DNA from: Colwellia sp. MB3u-41
GTDB taxonomy: Bacteria; Pseudomonadota; Gammaproteobacteria; Enterobacterales; Alteromonadaceae
Direction of reading: 5' to 3'
NCBI RefSeq assembly: GCF_014076845.1
Contig: NZ_JACGUT010000079.1
Span: 62,001 to 126,000 of the forward strand
DNA: 64,000 bases
Both the position numbers and the translations under genes were made by a program. Positions 27,781 to 36,804 of this stretch are shown here, piece after piece. The number at the start of each line of letters is the position of its first letter. The first letter of the stretch is position 1. The notes below the pieces were generated by a model, which saw only the letters and a list, made by a program, of their open reading frames with translations, made no database searches and was not told the DNA's origin.

Positions 27781-28608
27781 TCAGCTATTGGCGTATTTTT
27801 TTATAATAGGTAATTGTTTTATAATAGATTTACTGACAAGTGAAGGAAACAACTGGTTAATTCTAACAAACAGTTTTTCTGGCCAACCGATATAACGCTC
27901 CTCGTTTGACTCAATGATCAGGTACAACAACTCTTTAGCAACCGTTTCAACTGAATCAACAGCGCTATTAAGTGCTGTATTCAATTCATCAACTTGACGA
28001 CTATTTAAAGTGGTTTGAGTAGCTCTAGGTGAAAGGTACTTAACTCGAACATTGGTGTCAGCGAGCTCTCTCGACAACGTTTGACTAAAGCCCCTCAAAG
28101 CAAACTTACTCGCACAATAAGCCGTGTATCCAGGAAAACCAATACTGCCATAGGTAGAGCCAATATTAATTATTTGCGCAGAGTCACACTGTTTAAGTAA
28201 AGGTAATAACGCTTGGGTTAATTGCATAGGTGCGATGGTATTTGTAGTAATAATATTATTTATTTCACTTTCGCTAGCTTGTTCAAACAACTTAAATTGG
28301 CTCACGCCAGCATTATTAATCAGTAAATTAATTTCAAAAGGTAATGATGCTAATTGTTCAATTAAATGATCACGCTGTGCTTGCTGTAAAATGTCGACCA
28401 CAAAGGTAACCACTGAGTTTTTGGCTTGTGAGTTTAACGCCATTAATTCGTTTTTTAATTGTGCCAATTTTTCTTCATTGCGCCCCACTAAAACCAAATT
28501 TGCACCTGAGCTAAACAATAAGTGGCTAAACGCCTGTCCAATACCCCCTGTGGCACCGGTGAGTAAAATATTTTTATTCATCATTTTTTGGGTAAATTGA
28601 CTAGCCAT
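27781..28608 (-). CDS. short-chain dehydrogenase/reductase (SDR)
   Basis: 275 residues, start supported by AGAGG. Rossmann motif TGATGGIG (17-24), NNAG (LINNAGVS), catalytic Ser in NIGSTYGSIG and YxxxK in YCASKFALRGF are all present, so it is a competent NAD(P)-dependent classical SDR. It is the last gene of the operon AMP-ligase, oxygenase, SDR (gap of 96 bases to the oxygenase). It probably reduces or oxidises the product of the upstream enzymes; the substrate is unknown. Confidence 0.9.
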   Translation of the reverse strand: MASQFTQKMMNKNILLTGATGGIGQAFSHLLFSSGANLVLVGRNEEKLAQLKNELMALNSQAKNSVVTFVVDILQQAQRDHLIEQLASLPFEINLLINNAGVSQFKLFEQASESEINNIITTNTIAPMQLTQALLPLLKQCDSAQIINIGSTYGSIGFPGYTAYCASKFALRGFSQTLSRELADTNVRVKYLSPRATQTTLNSRQVDELNTALNSAVDSVETVAKELLYLIIESNEERYIGWPEKLFVRINQLFPSLVSKSIIKQLPIIKKYANS

Positions 28609-28704
28609 CTGAAAACCTCTTTTAAAATTTTTTCAATCAAGAGTTAACCTTGATTGAAGCTTTAGATACAACATTGCTTAATAATTGCTGTAACAACGTA
28701 ATGG

Positions 28705-29586
28705 TTAGTAACCCATACCAATAAAAAGACTTCTGTCATTTAAGTTACCGATAATAGCTCTTCTACCATGGAGTACTCGCTTATTATTAATGATGGCTAT
28801 ATCACCATCTTGCCAATGAATTTCTTGAGTATATTTCTCCGCTAATTCAGTAGTTTCTTTAATTAATTCCTCACTTACAGGTTGTCCATTAGCAAAAGTG
28901 TAGTTAGGTTTTTCATAATTAAAGGAAGGACCCAATAGCGCATTTGCAAAGGCGAATTGCTCTGTTTGATTTCTGCCAAGCAAAGAAGCGTTTTTCATCG
29001 GTAAACACGGCATTATATCTAGCTCGTAATCTAAACTATCATCAGCATTTATTGTGCCTCTTTGATGCTTATTAATCGCTATAAAGTCAGCTAAATGCTT
29101 TTCAGTCACGTTACTTACACTGTTAACGTCTGGGTGCTGGTTAACGACATACTGTCGCCAAAGATGAGACGATAAACGTCGTGAAACAGTCACTGTTTTC
29201 TGCCATGCTTGCTGTAATTCAACCGGCATATTTTGAAAAAGCTCAGCACCATCACACAAGGTTGTTTGAGATCCTTTTTTAGCACTTTTCGCACTATAAA
29301 AAGCAACAAGATTAGGGGGAAAAGGTGTATTACCATTTTCTATATGCAAACCAACAGGATCTACACCAGCATTCACTTTTTGACTAGATTTATCTGCAAA
29401 TTCACGCGCGGGATCAAACGTTAATTCATGACAGAACTGTTTTAATAATTCACTAAACTTAGGCAAGCTAGCACTAAAACCACGCAAGAGTACCCAACCA
29501 CTATCATTTAATGTTTGCTTGATTTGGCTAATAATCTCAATATCATTAAGCTCGATGTTATTGGTAGAAGAAATAATGTTTTTCAT
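28705..29586 (-). CDS. TauD/TfdA-like Fe(II)/2-oxoglutarate oxygenase with HxE metal motif
   Basis: 293 residues. The facial triad reads H81-x-E83 (GLHIENGNTP) and H273 (NKRVLHGRRAI), with R285 of DRSLF as the likely 2-oxoglutarate-binding Arg. Classical TauD enzymes have HxD; HxE is known from natural-product hydroxylases such as SyrP. It is not likely to be a taurine enzyme. It sits between the AMP-ligase and the SDR with short gaps (30 and 96 bases), so it belongs to a small biosynthetic operon. Confidence 0.88.
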   Translation of the reverse strand: MKNIISSTNNIELNDIEIISQIKQTLNDSGWVLLRGFSASLPKFSELLKQFCHELTFDPAREFADKSSQKVNAGVDPVGLHIENGNTPFPPNLVAFYSAKSAKKGSQTTLCDGAELFQNMPVELQQAWQKTVTVSRRLSSHLWRQYVVNQHPDVNSVSNVTEKHLADFIAINKHQRGTINADDSLDYELDIMPCLPMKNASLLGRNQTEQFAFANALLGPSFNYEKPNYTFANGQPVSEELIKETTELAEKYTQEIHWQDGDIAIINNKRVLHGRRAIIGNLNDRSLFIGMGY

Positions 29587-29616
29587 AAAGGCATCCTAAT
29601 AATAAATTCTGTAGCG

Positions 29617-31140
29617 TTAGCAATAAAGTGCAGCAAGTTTGTCTTCGTACATCAACTCAATGTTCTTTCTTTTTAAACGTCCGTTACTTGTTAGCGTATG
29701 ATTTTGAACACTAAAGGGAGCATCAGCGATCAGCCAATGATGAATCTGTGCATAATCAGGTAGACTTTTATTAACTGCATCAATAGCCTGTTGCACTGCA
29801 AGGTCATTTTTATCGCGGGTAACGACTATTGCCGATAATGCTGGACGTGCTTCACCAAAAACCGCCACCTGAGAAATGACAGAAGACGACGTTAAACTAG
29901 CCTCGACCCATTCAGGAGAAATGTTGCGACCAAAGCTGCTCACAATAGTGTTCTTTTTTCTGCCTGACACATAAATGAAACCATCAGCATCGATATAACC
30001 TAAATCACCGGTATGAATTTGTTTGGCTACTTGGTCTAATTCACCTAAATAACCCAGCATTGCTTGACCATCAATCATGATTTCGCCATCTTGGGCAATA
30101 CTGACACGCGCATGAGGCAGCACTTTACCGACACTGCCTACTTTATGTTGTTTTGGTAGATTAAGACTAACCACCGAACAGCATTCTGATAAGCCATAGC
30201 CTTCATAAACAGGTAATCCAGAATCTATCGCTTGTTGTAAAATATGTGGTGATGATTTACCTCCACCTAGTGCGATAAACGTTAAGCTTGCGCATTTAGC
30301 TAAAATTTCTTTATTTAAGGCATGTACTAAATGTTTTAATATTTGTGGTAATAAAATAACGCTACCCACCTGATGTTGAGCAATTTTATTTACCAACTTT
30401 TCAATATCGAACTCAACATTAGAAACAAAACCTAACATTGCTAGTGGCGCAGTTATAATCGCCCCACCTCGCAACAAGCCAATATAAACACCAGCAATGT
30501 TTTCTAATAACGTGGCTAACGGCATAACACATAAATGATCGGCTATGCCCATTTCAACCATTGACGCTTCAATTCCTTCACATACCGCAGCAATATTCGC
30601 GCTTGATAAACAAACGCCTTTAGGTTCGCCAGTAGACCCTGAGGTATAAGTCACTTTAGTGATACCGATCATATTGTTAACGACATCAACTTTGCTATTA
30701 ACACGTTGTTCTTGGGATAGGGGCAATAGCACGGTATCAGCAAGCGGTAAAAGCGTAAGTTCGCTCTCGGTCGTAAAATTTAAGTGTCTATTAGTGCCAA
30801 GAGCCATCATTAAGTTTCGCTTGGTTATAATTGTATCTACATGTGCACTCTTCACTAAATCACCAATTTGTGTTGTGGTAAAAAATAGTGGGATCGGCAC
30901 CAAGGTAATGCCCAATTTAGCCGCAGCCAAATCACATATAATCCACTCTGAGCAGTTGTCCATAAATAAGCCAATACACGCTAATTTTTGTGCTTTAAAA
31001 GCAGCCTCTACTGTCGCGATTTTTTCCACTAATTGTTGATTATTCGTAATAATTTTCTGATCACCCTGGTCCGAGATTAGAGCAGCTTGATGAGGAAATA
31101 AATTAGCGCGAGCACACAATACTTGAAATAGCTTTTCCAT
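29617..31140 (-). CDS. AMP-binding (adenylate-forming) acyl/aryl ligase
   Basis: 507 residues from the ATG at 31140, which has AAGGA eight bases upstream; the frame to 31164 is an extension. The adenylation core motifs are TYTSGSTGEPKG (A3), YGLSECCSVVSLN (A5), HTGDLGYIDADGFIYVSGR (A7) and KKNTIVSSFGRNISPE (A8). The catalytic lysine is in NGRLKRKNI (A10). It activates a carboxylic acid as acyl-AMP, then as CoA ester or onto another acceptor. It is first in the operon with the oxygenase and the SDR. No carrier-protein gene is seen in the neighbourhood. Confidence 0.9.
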   Translation of the reverse strand: MEKLFQVLCARANLFPHQAALISDQGDQKIITNNQQLVEKIATVEAAFKAQKLACIGLFMDNCSEWIICDLAAAKLGITLVPIPLFFTTTQIGDLVKSAHVDTIITKRNLMMALGTNRHLNFTTESELTLLPLADTVLLPLSQEQRVNSKVDVVNNMIGITKVTYTSGSTGEPKGVCLSSANIAAVCEGIEASMVEMGIADHLCVMPLATLLENIAGVYIGLLRGGAIITAPLAMLGFVSNVEFDIEKLVNKIAQHQVGSVILLPQILKHLVHALNKEILAKCASLTFIALGGGKSSPHILQQAIDSGLPVYEGYGLSECCSVVSLNLPKQHKVGSVGKVLPHARVSIAQDGEIMIDGQAMLGYLGELDQVAKQIHTGDLGYIDADGFIYVSGRKKNTIVSSFGRNISPEWVEASLTSSSVISQVAVFGEARPALSAIVVTRDKNDLAVQQAIDAVNKSLPDYAQIHHWLIADAPFSVQNHTLTSNGRLKRKNIELMYEDKLAALYC

Positions 31141-31450
31141 GAAATTTTCCTTTCGATGAACCAATGAGGATATAACTTAAGACAAGTATCTACGATTAAG
31201 CTTAACGAATGCTTAAGAGAATTTTTTAAATGAGGGTAGTCATTTTATGAGGAACGGCTTGTTATGCTGGTACTGCGTTTGAAACTGTTAGTTATTCGCC
31301 TAATAGCAAAGGTCATAACAACTCAATATTTTGTATTAACGAGCGGAGTAATTATTATGGGGTATAATTGTTTTTACTGTTGTCGCGATTACGGTATTCA
31401 TTGTCAAAAGCATCGGCTATTAATAAGTGTTTTGCGCTGTATCAAGGTCA
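31141..31450. other. 310-bp gap without a supported gene
   Basis: The gap holds the ligase promoter region, not resolved to -35/-10. A plus-strand stretch near 31358-31420, with one G removed from GGGG, would read as a membrane-anchor N-terminus (GIIVFTVVAITVFIVKSIGY). This could be the remnant of a band-7-like gene, but the evidence is too thin to call. Confidence 0.4.
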
Positions 31451-31828
31451 TCACTGTTTCTTTAACCAAATTAAAGCATCATATTCATTGTCAAAGTACT
31501 CAATATTTTGACAAGCTTTCGAAGGTACCCATTGCTGATCAATATTTTTTATTACCTGGGAAGTGATTACAATAGCTTTTGCCACCATATTTTGACTATT
31601 CAACCACAAATTGAATTCATTGGAAGTGTTAAACGCCTCAGGGGTTGCACCGTTCAAATTTGAAAGGTTGGCAAGTATCAAAAACCTTTTTTGATTAAGA
31701 GAGTTAATTATTGCCTTTGTTTTTTGTGACACATCATTAGCTCCATATTCATTAAAAGATCCACTCAATGTAATATGTATAATATTTTCTTTTAAGATTA
31801 TCGTGTTATAACCATGTTCTACAGTCAA
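31451..31828 (-). CDS. hypothetical SpoIIAA/STAS-like protein (TTG start)
   Basis: 125 residues. The start is TTG at 31828, supported by GGAGA seven bases upstream; no nearer ATG is suitable. Alternating strands and helices (ENIIHITLSGSFNEYGANDVSQKTKAII, FLILANLSNLNGATPEAF, KAIVITSQVIKNI, then EYDALIWLKK) are typical of SpoIIAA-like / STAS small proteins. The general layout resembles that of the gene at 15458-15853. No signal peptide. Function unknown. Confidence 0.72.
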   Translation of the reverse strand: MTVEHGYNTIILKENIIHITLSGSFNEYGANDVSQKTKAIINSLNQKRFLILANLSNLNGATPEAFNTSNEFNLWLNSQNMVAKAIVITSQVIKNIDQQWVPSKACQNIEYFDNEYDALIWLKKQ

Positions 31829-31878
31829 TTCAATTCTCCGATGATATAGCCACTCATTGGTTTTGTTTAGTGAAATAG

Positions 31879-31920
31879 ACTCATATTTATCAGTATAACT
31901 GAGTTAGATGAAATATGAGT
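31879..31920. repeat. 10-bp inverted repeat ACTCATATTT/AAATATGAGT
   Basis: Arms at 31879-31888 and 31911-31920 with a 22-base spacer and a T run to the right. It lies in the promoter side of the STAS-like gene; a binding site or a cryptic terminator is possible. Confidence 0.45.
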
Positions 31921-32031
31921 TTTTATCTTCCATTGCGGTAATAAACATTCGTAATATATGGGGAATAGAACTCGCTATCAACTGATTAACTATTGGAGTA
32001 CTTTCTGAGATTAAAAAGCCTTATAAAATTG

Positions 32032-32061
32032 GTTAGCAACAATGTTTTCACTATTGCTAAC
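32032..32061 (-). terminator. weak terminator-like hairpin after the FKBP gene
   Basis: GTTAGCAA (32032-32039) pairs with TTGCTAAC (32054-32061) over a 14-base loop. On the minus strand an AATTTTAT stretch follows. It is 28 bases past the stop at 32089. Confidence 0.4.
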
Positions 32062-32088
32062 TCATTGCGACATCAATACATTATAAGT

Positions 32089-32574
32089 TTAATGAATATC
32101 CAATAACGTTACTTCAAAAATAAGCAATGAGCCTGGTGCAATTTTACCCGCAGCACTATTGCCGTAACCTAAGTGTGAAGGAATAAAAAGTTTGAATTTA
32201 TCACCAACCACCATTAATTGAAGCCCTTCTGTCCAACCACTTATTACTTGATTTAAACCAAAACTGATCGGTTCACCACGGTCTACTGAGCTGTCAAAGA
32301 CAGCACCATTTAATAAAGAACCATGGTAGTGTACTTTTACTTTCGAACTAACGGCTGGGTGAACAGTGCCTTTACCTTGTTGTAACACTTGGTATTGAAG
32401 ACCAGATGCTGTTTCGATAACATTTTCAATCGCTTTATTTTTTATTAAAAAATCGTTACCTATTGCTACATTTTCAACCGCTATTTTTTTATTCTCGGTG
32501 TTTTTAAAAATAAAAAATATTACCAGTGCAATCACGGCAACCCAAAAAATATATTTCATAACCATCTCACTCAT
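32089..32574 (-). CDS. membrane-anchored FKBP-type peptidyl-prolyl isomerase
   Basis: 161 residues: one N-terminal transmembrane anchor (IFWVAVIALVIFFIF) and a single FKBP domain (about 65-160). The signature residues are KVKVHYHGSLLNGAVFDSS, QVISGWTEGLQLM and PSHLGYGNSAAGKI, ending FEVTLLDIH. It helps proline isomerisation of proteins outside the cytoplasm. The start is unsure: ATGs at 32574, 32565 and 32559 are all in frame, and a GAG site favours the last one slightly. Monocistronic. Confidence 0.9.
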   Translation of the reverse strand: MSEMVMKYIFWVAVIALVIFFIFKNTENKKIAVENVAIGNDFLIKNKAIENVIETASGLQYQVLQQGKGTVHPAVSSKVKVHYHGSLLNGAVFDSSVDRGEPISFGLNQVISGWTEGLQLMVVGDKFKLFIPSHLGYGNSAAGKIAPGSLLIFEVTLLDIH

Positions 32575-32743
32575 TTAAATAATGATATATTCTAGCATTA
32601 GATTTTGCTAACGATAAGGCTAACTCACCTATTAATAAAATCATGGTTAAACGTTTTCAAAATATGCTCATTGTAATTTCTTTGCAACTTTCTCACGCAA
32701 ATTAGTGATAAAGTGAATAATCATAACTTACACTTTATACCTC

Positions 32744-33472
32744 ATGAAAATTAACCTTAAAAAAGCGACGCTCATTAAGCGCTACAAACGTTTTCTTGCC
32801 GATATCATCTTAGCAGATAGTAGTGAAACCACACTTCACGTAGCTAACACAGGAGCAATGACAGGTTGTGCTGCTGAAGGCGACACTGTCTGGTATAGCA
32901 CTTCTGATAATAAAAAACGTAAATACCCATTTAGTTGGGAGATAACCCAAACACAAAAGGATGACTATATTTGTGTCAACACATTACGCGCCAACCAACT
33001 GGTTGAAGAAGCCATTACAAACAAAGCGATTAATGAACTGCTCGTCTACACAAATTTACGGCGAGAAGTTAAATACGGTGATGAAAATAGTAAAATAGAC
33101 TTCTTGCTCACCGATGAAAATAACATTGAAACTTACATTGAAGTTAAAAGTGTTACGTTACTTGGCGATGAAGCCGAAAATACACAAGGCTACTTTCCTG
33201 ATGCTGTGACACTTCGTGGTCAGAAACATTTACGTGAATTAATACAAATGAAACAACAAGGGCATCGGGCTGTTTTACTTTTTGCAGTATTACACAGTGG
33301 TATTAATAGTGTTATGGCTGCAAAACATATCGATGCTGAATACGCAGCACTCTTATCAAAAGCCGTCGAGCACGGCGTTGAAGTTATCGCTTATAAAGCC
33401 AACTTTAGTACAATAATAACAAACGTAACCGTGTCTTTGTTACAACCACTACCTGTTAAAATTGATGACTAA
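32744..33472 (+). CDS. sfsA: SfsA family protein (sugar fermentation stimulation homolog)
   Basis: 242 residues, the family size. The N-terminal OB-like part holds [12 protein letters not shown]. The C-terminal nuclease-like core has KIDFLL, then YIEVKSVTL, with acidic and lysine residues placed like PD-(D/E)XK enzymes. E. coli SfsA has been linked to maltose use and DNA binding, but its biochemical job is unsettled. In many gammaproteobacteria it lies just upstream of dksA, as here. Confidence 0.94.
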   Translation: MKINLKKATLIKRYKRFLADIILADSSETTLHVANTGAMTGCAAEGDTVWYSTSDNKKRKYPFSWEITQTQKDDYICVNTLRANQLVEEAITNKAINELLVYTNLRREVKYGDENSKIDFLLTDENNIETYIEVKSVTLLGDEAENTQGYFPDAVTLRGQKHLRELIQMKQQGHRAVLLFAVLHSGINSVMAAKHIDAEYAALLSKAVEHGVEVIAYKANFSTIITNVTVSLLQPLPVKIDD

Positions 33473-33802
33473 GATCACCTCTGAGTCAAAAAACATCTAA
33501 ATACATTGACTTACCCTAGCAAAAATTGTTAAAAAAGCTTGCTCAAAAAAAATCATTAGACGTTATAAATTAAAAAATACTTTTTATTCAACCAAATTAA
33601 TCCGCAATCGATTGATTTAAAAGCAATAAAATTATTTTTTCAGTTAATTAAAATCAAAACCTTGAATTTCAACACGAAGAACGCAATATAGACTGGGTAT
33701 TTAAGGTCTATTATTATTGGCAATTGCAACCACGGGTGTAGCTTTTAATGAAAGAGCAACAACTTCGCCATGTAGGTCGATGTAGCATTTAGGAGAATAA
33801 GC
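33473..33802 (+). promoter_or_regulatory. 330-bp AT-rich dksA upstream region
   Basis: No supported gene. A possible promoter is TTGAAT near 33663 with an AT-rich -10 about 18 bases later. A 14-codon open frame (ATG 33748, stop TAG 33790-33792) ends exactly inside the dksA ribosome site (TAGGAG, 33790-33795). A leader peptide is conceivable but unproven. Confidence 0.35.
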
Positions 33803-34243
33803 ATGCCAGCCAAAAAAGTACTAGGTATTTTAGCATTAGCGGGCGTATCGCCATACGCTGAGAAAGCCAACGAAGAGTACATGAACGCTGCTCAATTAGA
33901 GCATTTCAAGAAAATTCTTGATGCTTGGCGTGTACAACTTCGCGAAGAAGTTGACCGTACCGTTATGCATATGCAAGACGAAGCAGCAAACTTCCCTGAT
34001 CCGGTTGACCGCGCAGCCCAAGAAGAAGAGTTCAGTTTAGAGCTACGTACACGTGACCGTGAACGCAAACTCATTAAAAAAATTGAAAAAACATTACAAT
34101 TGATTGAAGAAGATGAATTCGGCTTCTGTGATTCATGTGGCATTGAAATTGGTATTCGCCGCTTAGAAGCACGTCCAACAGCCGACTTATGTATTGAATG
34201 TAAAACACTTGCTGAGATTAAAGAACGTCAATTAGCCGGTTAA
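33803..34243 (+). CDS. dksA: RNA polymerase-binding transcription factor DksA
   Basis: 146 residues. It binds the RNA polymerase secondary channel and, with ppGpp, retunes rRNA and amino-acid promoters. The coiled coil (about 30-100) and the four-cysteine zinc finger C109, C112, C130, C133 (CDSCG...CIEC) are intact, so this is the classical zinc-dependent form. The TAGGAG ribosome site is excellent. First gene of the conserved dksA-gluQ-pcnB-folK-pan run. Confidence 0.97.
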   Translation: MPAKKVLGILALAGVSPYAEKANEEYMNAAQLEHFKKILDAWRVQLREEVDRTVMHMQDEAANFPDPVDRAAQEEEFSLELRTRDRERKLIKKIEKTLQLIEEDEFGFCDSCGIEIGIRRLEARPTADLCIECKTLAEIKERQLAG

Positions 34244-34282
34244 TTGCCTGATTAATGATATTACTGATAACGTGCTCATTAT

Positions 34283-35209
34283 ATGATTCACGATAAAATT
34301 AATATTTCGCGGCCATTGAATTTGAGTAAATCTCGTACTCAATATCGTGGCCGTTTTGCCCCATCCCCCTCAGGTTATCTTCATTTTGGTTCCTTAATTA
34401 CGGCGCTTGCCAGTTACTTACATGCGAAACATCAACAAGGTTTATGGTTGGTTCGTATTGAAGATATAGATCCACCTCGTGAAACCGTAGGTGCAAGTTC
34501 GGCTATTTTAACAACTCTCGATGCTTATGGACTCCACTGGGATGAACCTGTTTTATATCAAAGTCAACAAAGTGACTTATACCGAAACGTTTTAGAACAG
34601 TTAGCTGAGCAAAAACTCACTTATTACTGCCAATGTACGCGCGCGCAAATCAAAGTTCAGGGTGGAATTTATCAAGGTCAATGCCAAAATAAAAACCTAC
34701 CACTAAAAAATAGCGCTACTCGCCTACACAATCAGCAAGGCATTTTTCACTACTTTGATTTAATACAAGGTGAATATTTCTGCCACCAAACACTCGCCAA
34801 AGAAGACTTTATTTTAACCAGAAAAGACGGTTTATTTGCTTATCAACTTGCTGTAGTTGTTGATGATATTTATCAAAAAATTAGTCATGTCATTCGTGGT
34901 TGTGACTTACTTGAACCGACGTCAAGACAGTTAAGTTTGTATCAGCAGTTAGGTTATCAAGCGCCACAGTTTGGCCATATACCTCTAGCCGTTACTGAAC
35001 CAGGCTTTAAACTCAGCAAACAAAATAAAGCTCCAGCCATCGATAATAAAAACCCTGTGCCTTCATTAATTTCAGCCCTTAATTTTTTAGGACAAAAGGT
35101 ACCTAATGAACTCTATACTTATTCTGTTGAGCAAATAATACAGTGGGCAATAGAGAATTGGTCGACCGATGCGATCCCAAAAAAGCAGGAAATTACCTTT
35201 ACGAGATAA
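34283..35209 (+). CDS. gluQ: glutamyl-Q tRNA(Asp) synthetase
   Basis: 308 residues: a glutamyl-tRNA synthetase catalytic core without the anticodon-binding half. RFAPSPSGYLHFGSL is the HIGH-type motif, and the zinc site (CQC...) near residues 115-135 and the KLSKQN (KMSKS-like) loop are visible. The enzyme loads glutamate onto queuosine of tRNA-Asp. It follows dksA by 39 bases, the common gene order. Confidence 0.96.
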   Translation: MIHDKINISRPLNLSKSRTQYRGRFAPSPSGYLHFGSLITALASYLHAKHQQGLWLVRIEDIDPPRETVGASSAILTTLDAYGLHWDEPVLYQSQQSDLYRNVLEQLAEQKLTYYCQCTRAQIKVQGGIYQGQCQNKNLPLKNSATRLHNQQGIFHYFDLIQGEYFCHQTLAKEDFILTRKDGLFAYQLAVVVDDIYQKISHVIRGCDLLEPTSRQLSLYQQLGYQAPQFGHIPLAVTEPGFKLSKQNKAPAIDNKNPVPSLISALNFLGQKVPNELYTYSVEQIIQWAIENWSTDAIPKKQEITFTR

Positions 35210-35364
35210 ATATTGTAAATAAAGCTGTTGTTTGTTGAATTTTCAAACGTTTTATATTCTCTTTTATTGCCCTGTGTTATATTATTACGGCCAATAAAAA
35301 CGTGAAACATAGCGCCCTAATATGTTTTCGTCTTCCCAAATTAAATTATCCAATCAAGGCCAGT

Positions 35365-36804
35365 ATTATTAAAAGCGTGATCAACTTGTGTAAAAGAGTA
35401 TTAGGTAAAGCCTCAAAAAAAATGGCTATCAGCTCAACTAAAAATCAGCCAACTTCAGGCTCTACCGTGTTAACACGCGACCAGCATAATGTTTCTCGTA
35501 AAAAAATGAGTAACAATGCTTTAAAAGTACTTTACCGTTTAAATAGTGGCGGCTATGACGCTTATCTAGTGGGCGGAGGTGTTCGTGACTTATTACTTGG
35601 TTTAGAGCCCAAAGACTTTGATATAGCAACCAATGCTACACCTGAGCAAATTAAAGAACTCTTTCGTAACTGTCGATTAATCGGTCGTCGTTTTCGTTTA
35701 GCCCATATTGTTTTTGGTCGTGAAATTATTGAAGTGGCCACTTTTCGTGGGCACCATGAAAATGCACCAGAAAAAGAACAAAGCTGTCAAAAAACGTCAA
35801 AGCAAAGTGAAGATGGTATGTTACTTCGCGACAATATCTATGGCTCTATTGAAGAAGATGCCGAACGTCGTGATTTTACTATTAACGCACTTTACTACAG
35901 CGCAAAAGACTTTAAAGTGCATGATTTTGCCGATGGCATTAGTGACATCAACGCAAAATTAATTCGTTTAATCGGTGATCCACAAACTCGTTATCGTGAA
36001 GACCCTGTTCGTATGCTACGTGCCATTCGATTTGCAACTAAGCTCGATATGACTATTAGCCCAGAAACAGAAGCACCTATTACAGAATTAGCGCCTTTAA
36101 TGGCCAACATTCCTGCCGCAAGAATGTTTGAAGAGTTTCTAAAGCTGTTCATTTCAGGTAAAGCGCAACTGACTTTTGAACAGTTGAGAAAATACGACTT
36201 ATTTCGTTATTTTTTCCCAGCAACAGATCAAATGCTAAATGCCGGCACACACCCACATATCGAACATTTTATTGTTAAGGCTCTAAAGAATACCGACAGC
36301 CGCATTAATAATGAACAACGAGTTACCCCTGCATTCTTATTTGCAGCTATGCTTTGGTATCCACTACAAAGTCATGTTAAGCATTTACGTGCCGCACAAC
36401 CACAGTTGTCACCACAAGATATATTTTTTGCTGGGTTAAGCGAAATAATGTCAGAACAGCAGCGTAGTATCGCTATTCCAAAACGTTTTCAGGCGGTAAT
36501 GAAAGATATATGGATCCTTCAAGATAAGCTTAGTCGCAGAGACGGCAAGCGTGCTTATAAAGCATTAGAACATCAAAAATTTCGCGCGGGCTACGACTTT
36601 TTATTATTAAGGGCTGAAATTGAATCAACGCCTGAAGATAGTTCATTAGAAGAGTTATCAAAATGGTGGACTGACTTTCAAGTTAATGACCACAACACTC
36701 AGGAATTGATGATAAAAAGTATTGCACAATCACGCACAACCAGCCGAAGAAGCCCAAGAAAACGCAGAGTTGTTCGCGAAGATAAATCGAGCAGTAACGA
36801 TTAA
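35365..36804 (+). CDS. pcnB: poly(A) polymerase I, with probable AUU start codon
   Basis: Adds poly(A) tails to RNA 3' ends and so promotes decay. Nucleotidyltransferase motif LVGGGVRDLLLGLEPKDFDIATNATPEQ with catalytic Asp pair, then RRDFTINALYY. The basic C-terminus (SRRSPRKRRVVRE) is as in E. coli. The start is placed at ATT 35365: from there IIKSVINLCKRVL aligns residue for residue with E. coli PcnB (MFTRVANFCRKVL), whose gene is reported to start at AUU. An AAGG site lies five bases upstream (35356-35359). The ATG at 35302 has no ribosome site and adds 21 unmatched residues. The stop shares a base with the folK start. Confidence 0.95.
   Translation: MIKSVINLCKRVLGKASKKMAISSTKNQPTSGSTVLTRDQHNVSRKKMSNNALKVLYRLNSGGYDAYLVGGGVRDLLLGLEPKDFDIATNATPEQIKELFRNCRLIGRRFRLAHIVFGREIIEVATFRGHHENAPEKEQSCQKTSKQSEDGMLLRDNIYGSIEEDAERRDFTINALYYSAKDFKVHDFADGISDINAKLIRLIGDPQTRYREDPVRMLRAIRFATKLDMTISPETEAPITELAPLMANIPAARMFEEFLKLFISGKAQLTFEQLRKYDLFRYFFPATDQMLNAGTHPHIEHFIVKALKNTDSRINNEQRVTPAFLFAAMLWYPLQSHVKHLRAAQPQLSPQDIFFAGLSEIMSEQQRSIAIPKRFQAVMKDIWILQDKLSRRDGKRAYKALEHQKFRAGYDFLLLRAEIESTPEDSSLEELSKWWTDFQVNDHNTQELMIKSIAQSRTTSRRSPRKRRVVREDKSSSND

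Noticed and set aside
31350-31420. Possible band-7 (SPFH) membrane-anchor remnant
   Set aside because: It needs one base removed and leaves only about 20 residues; too short to support.
31264-31566. A 100-residue plus-strand frame
   Set aside because: It overlaps the better-supported STAS-like gene on the minus strand, has an odd Cys/His-rich composition and no family likeness.
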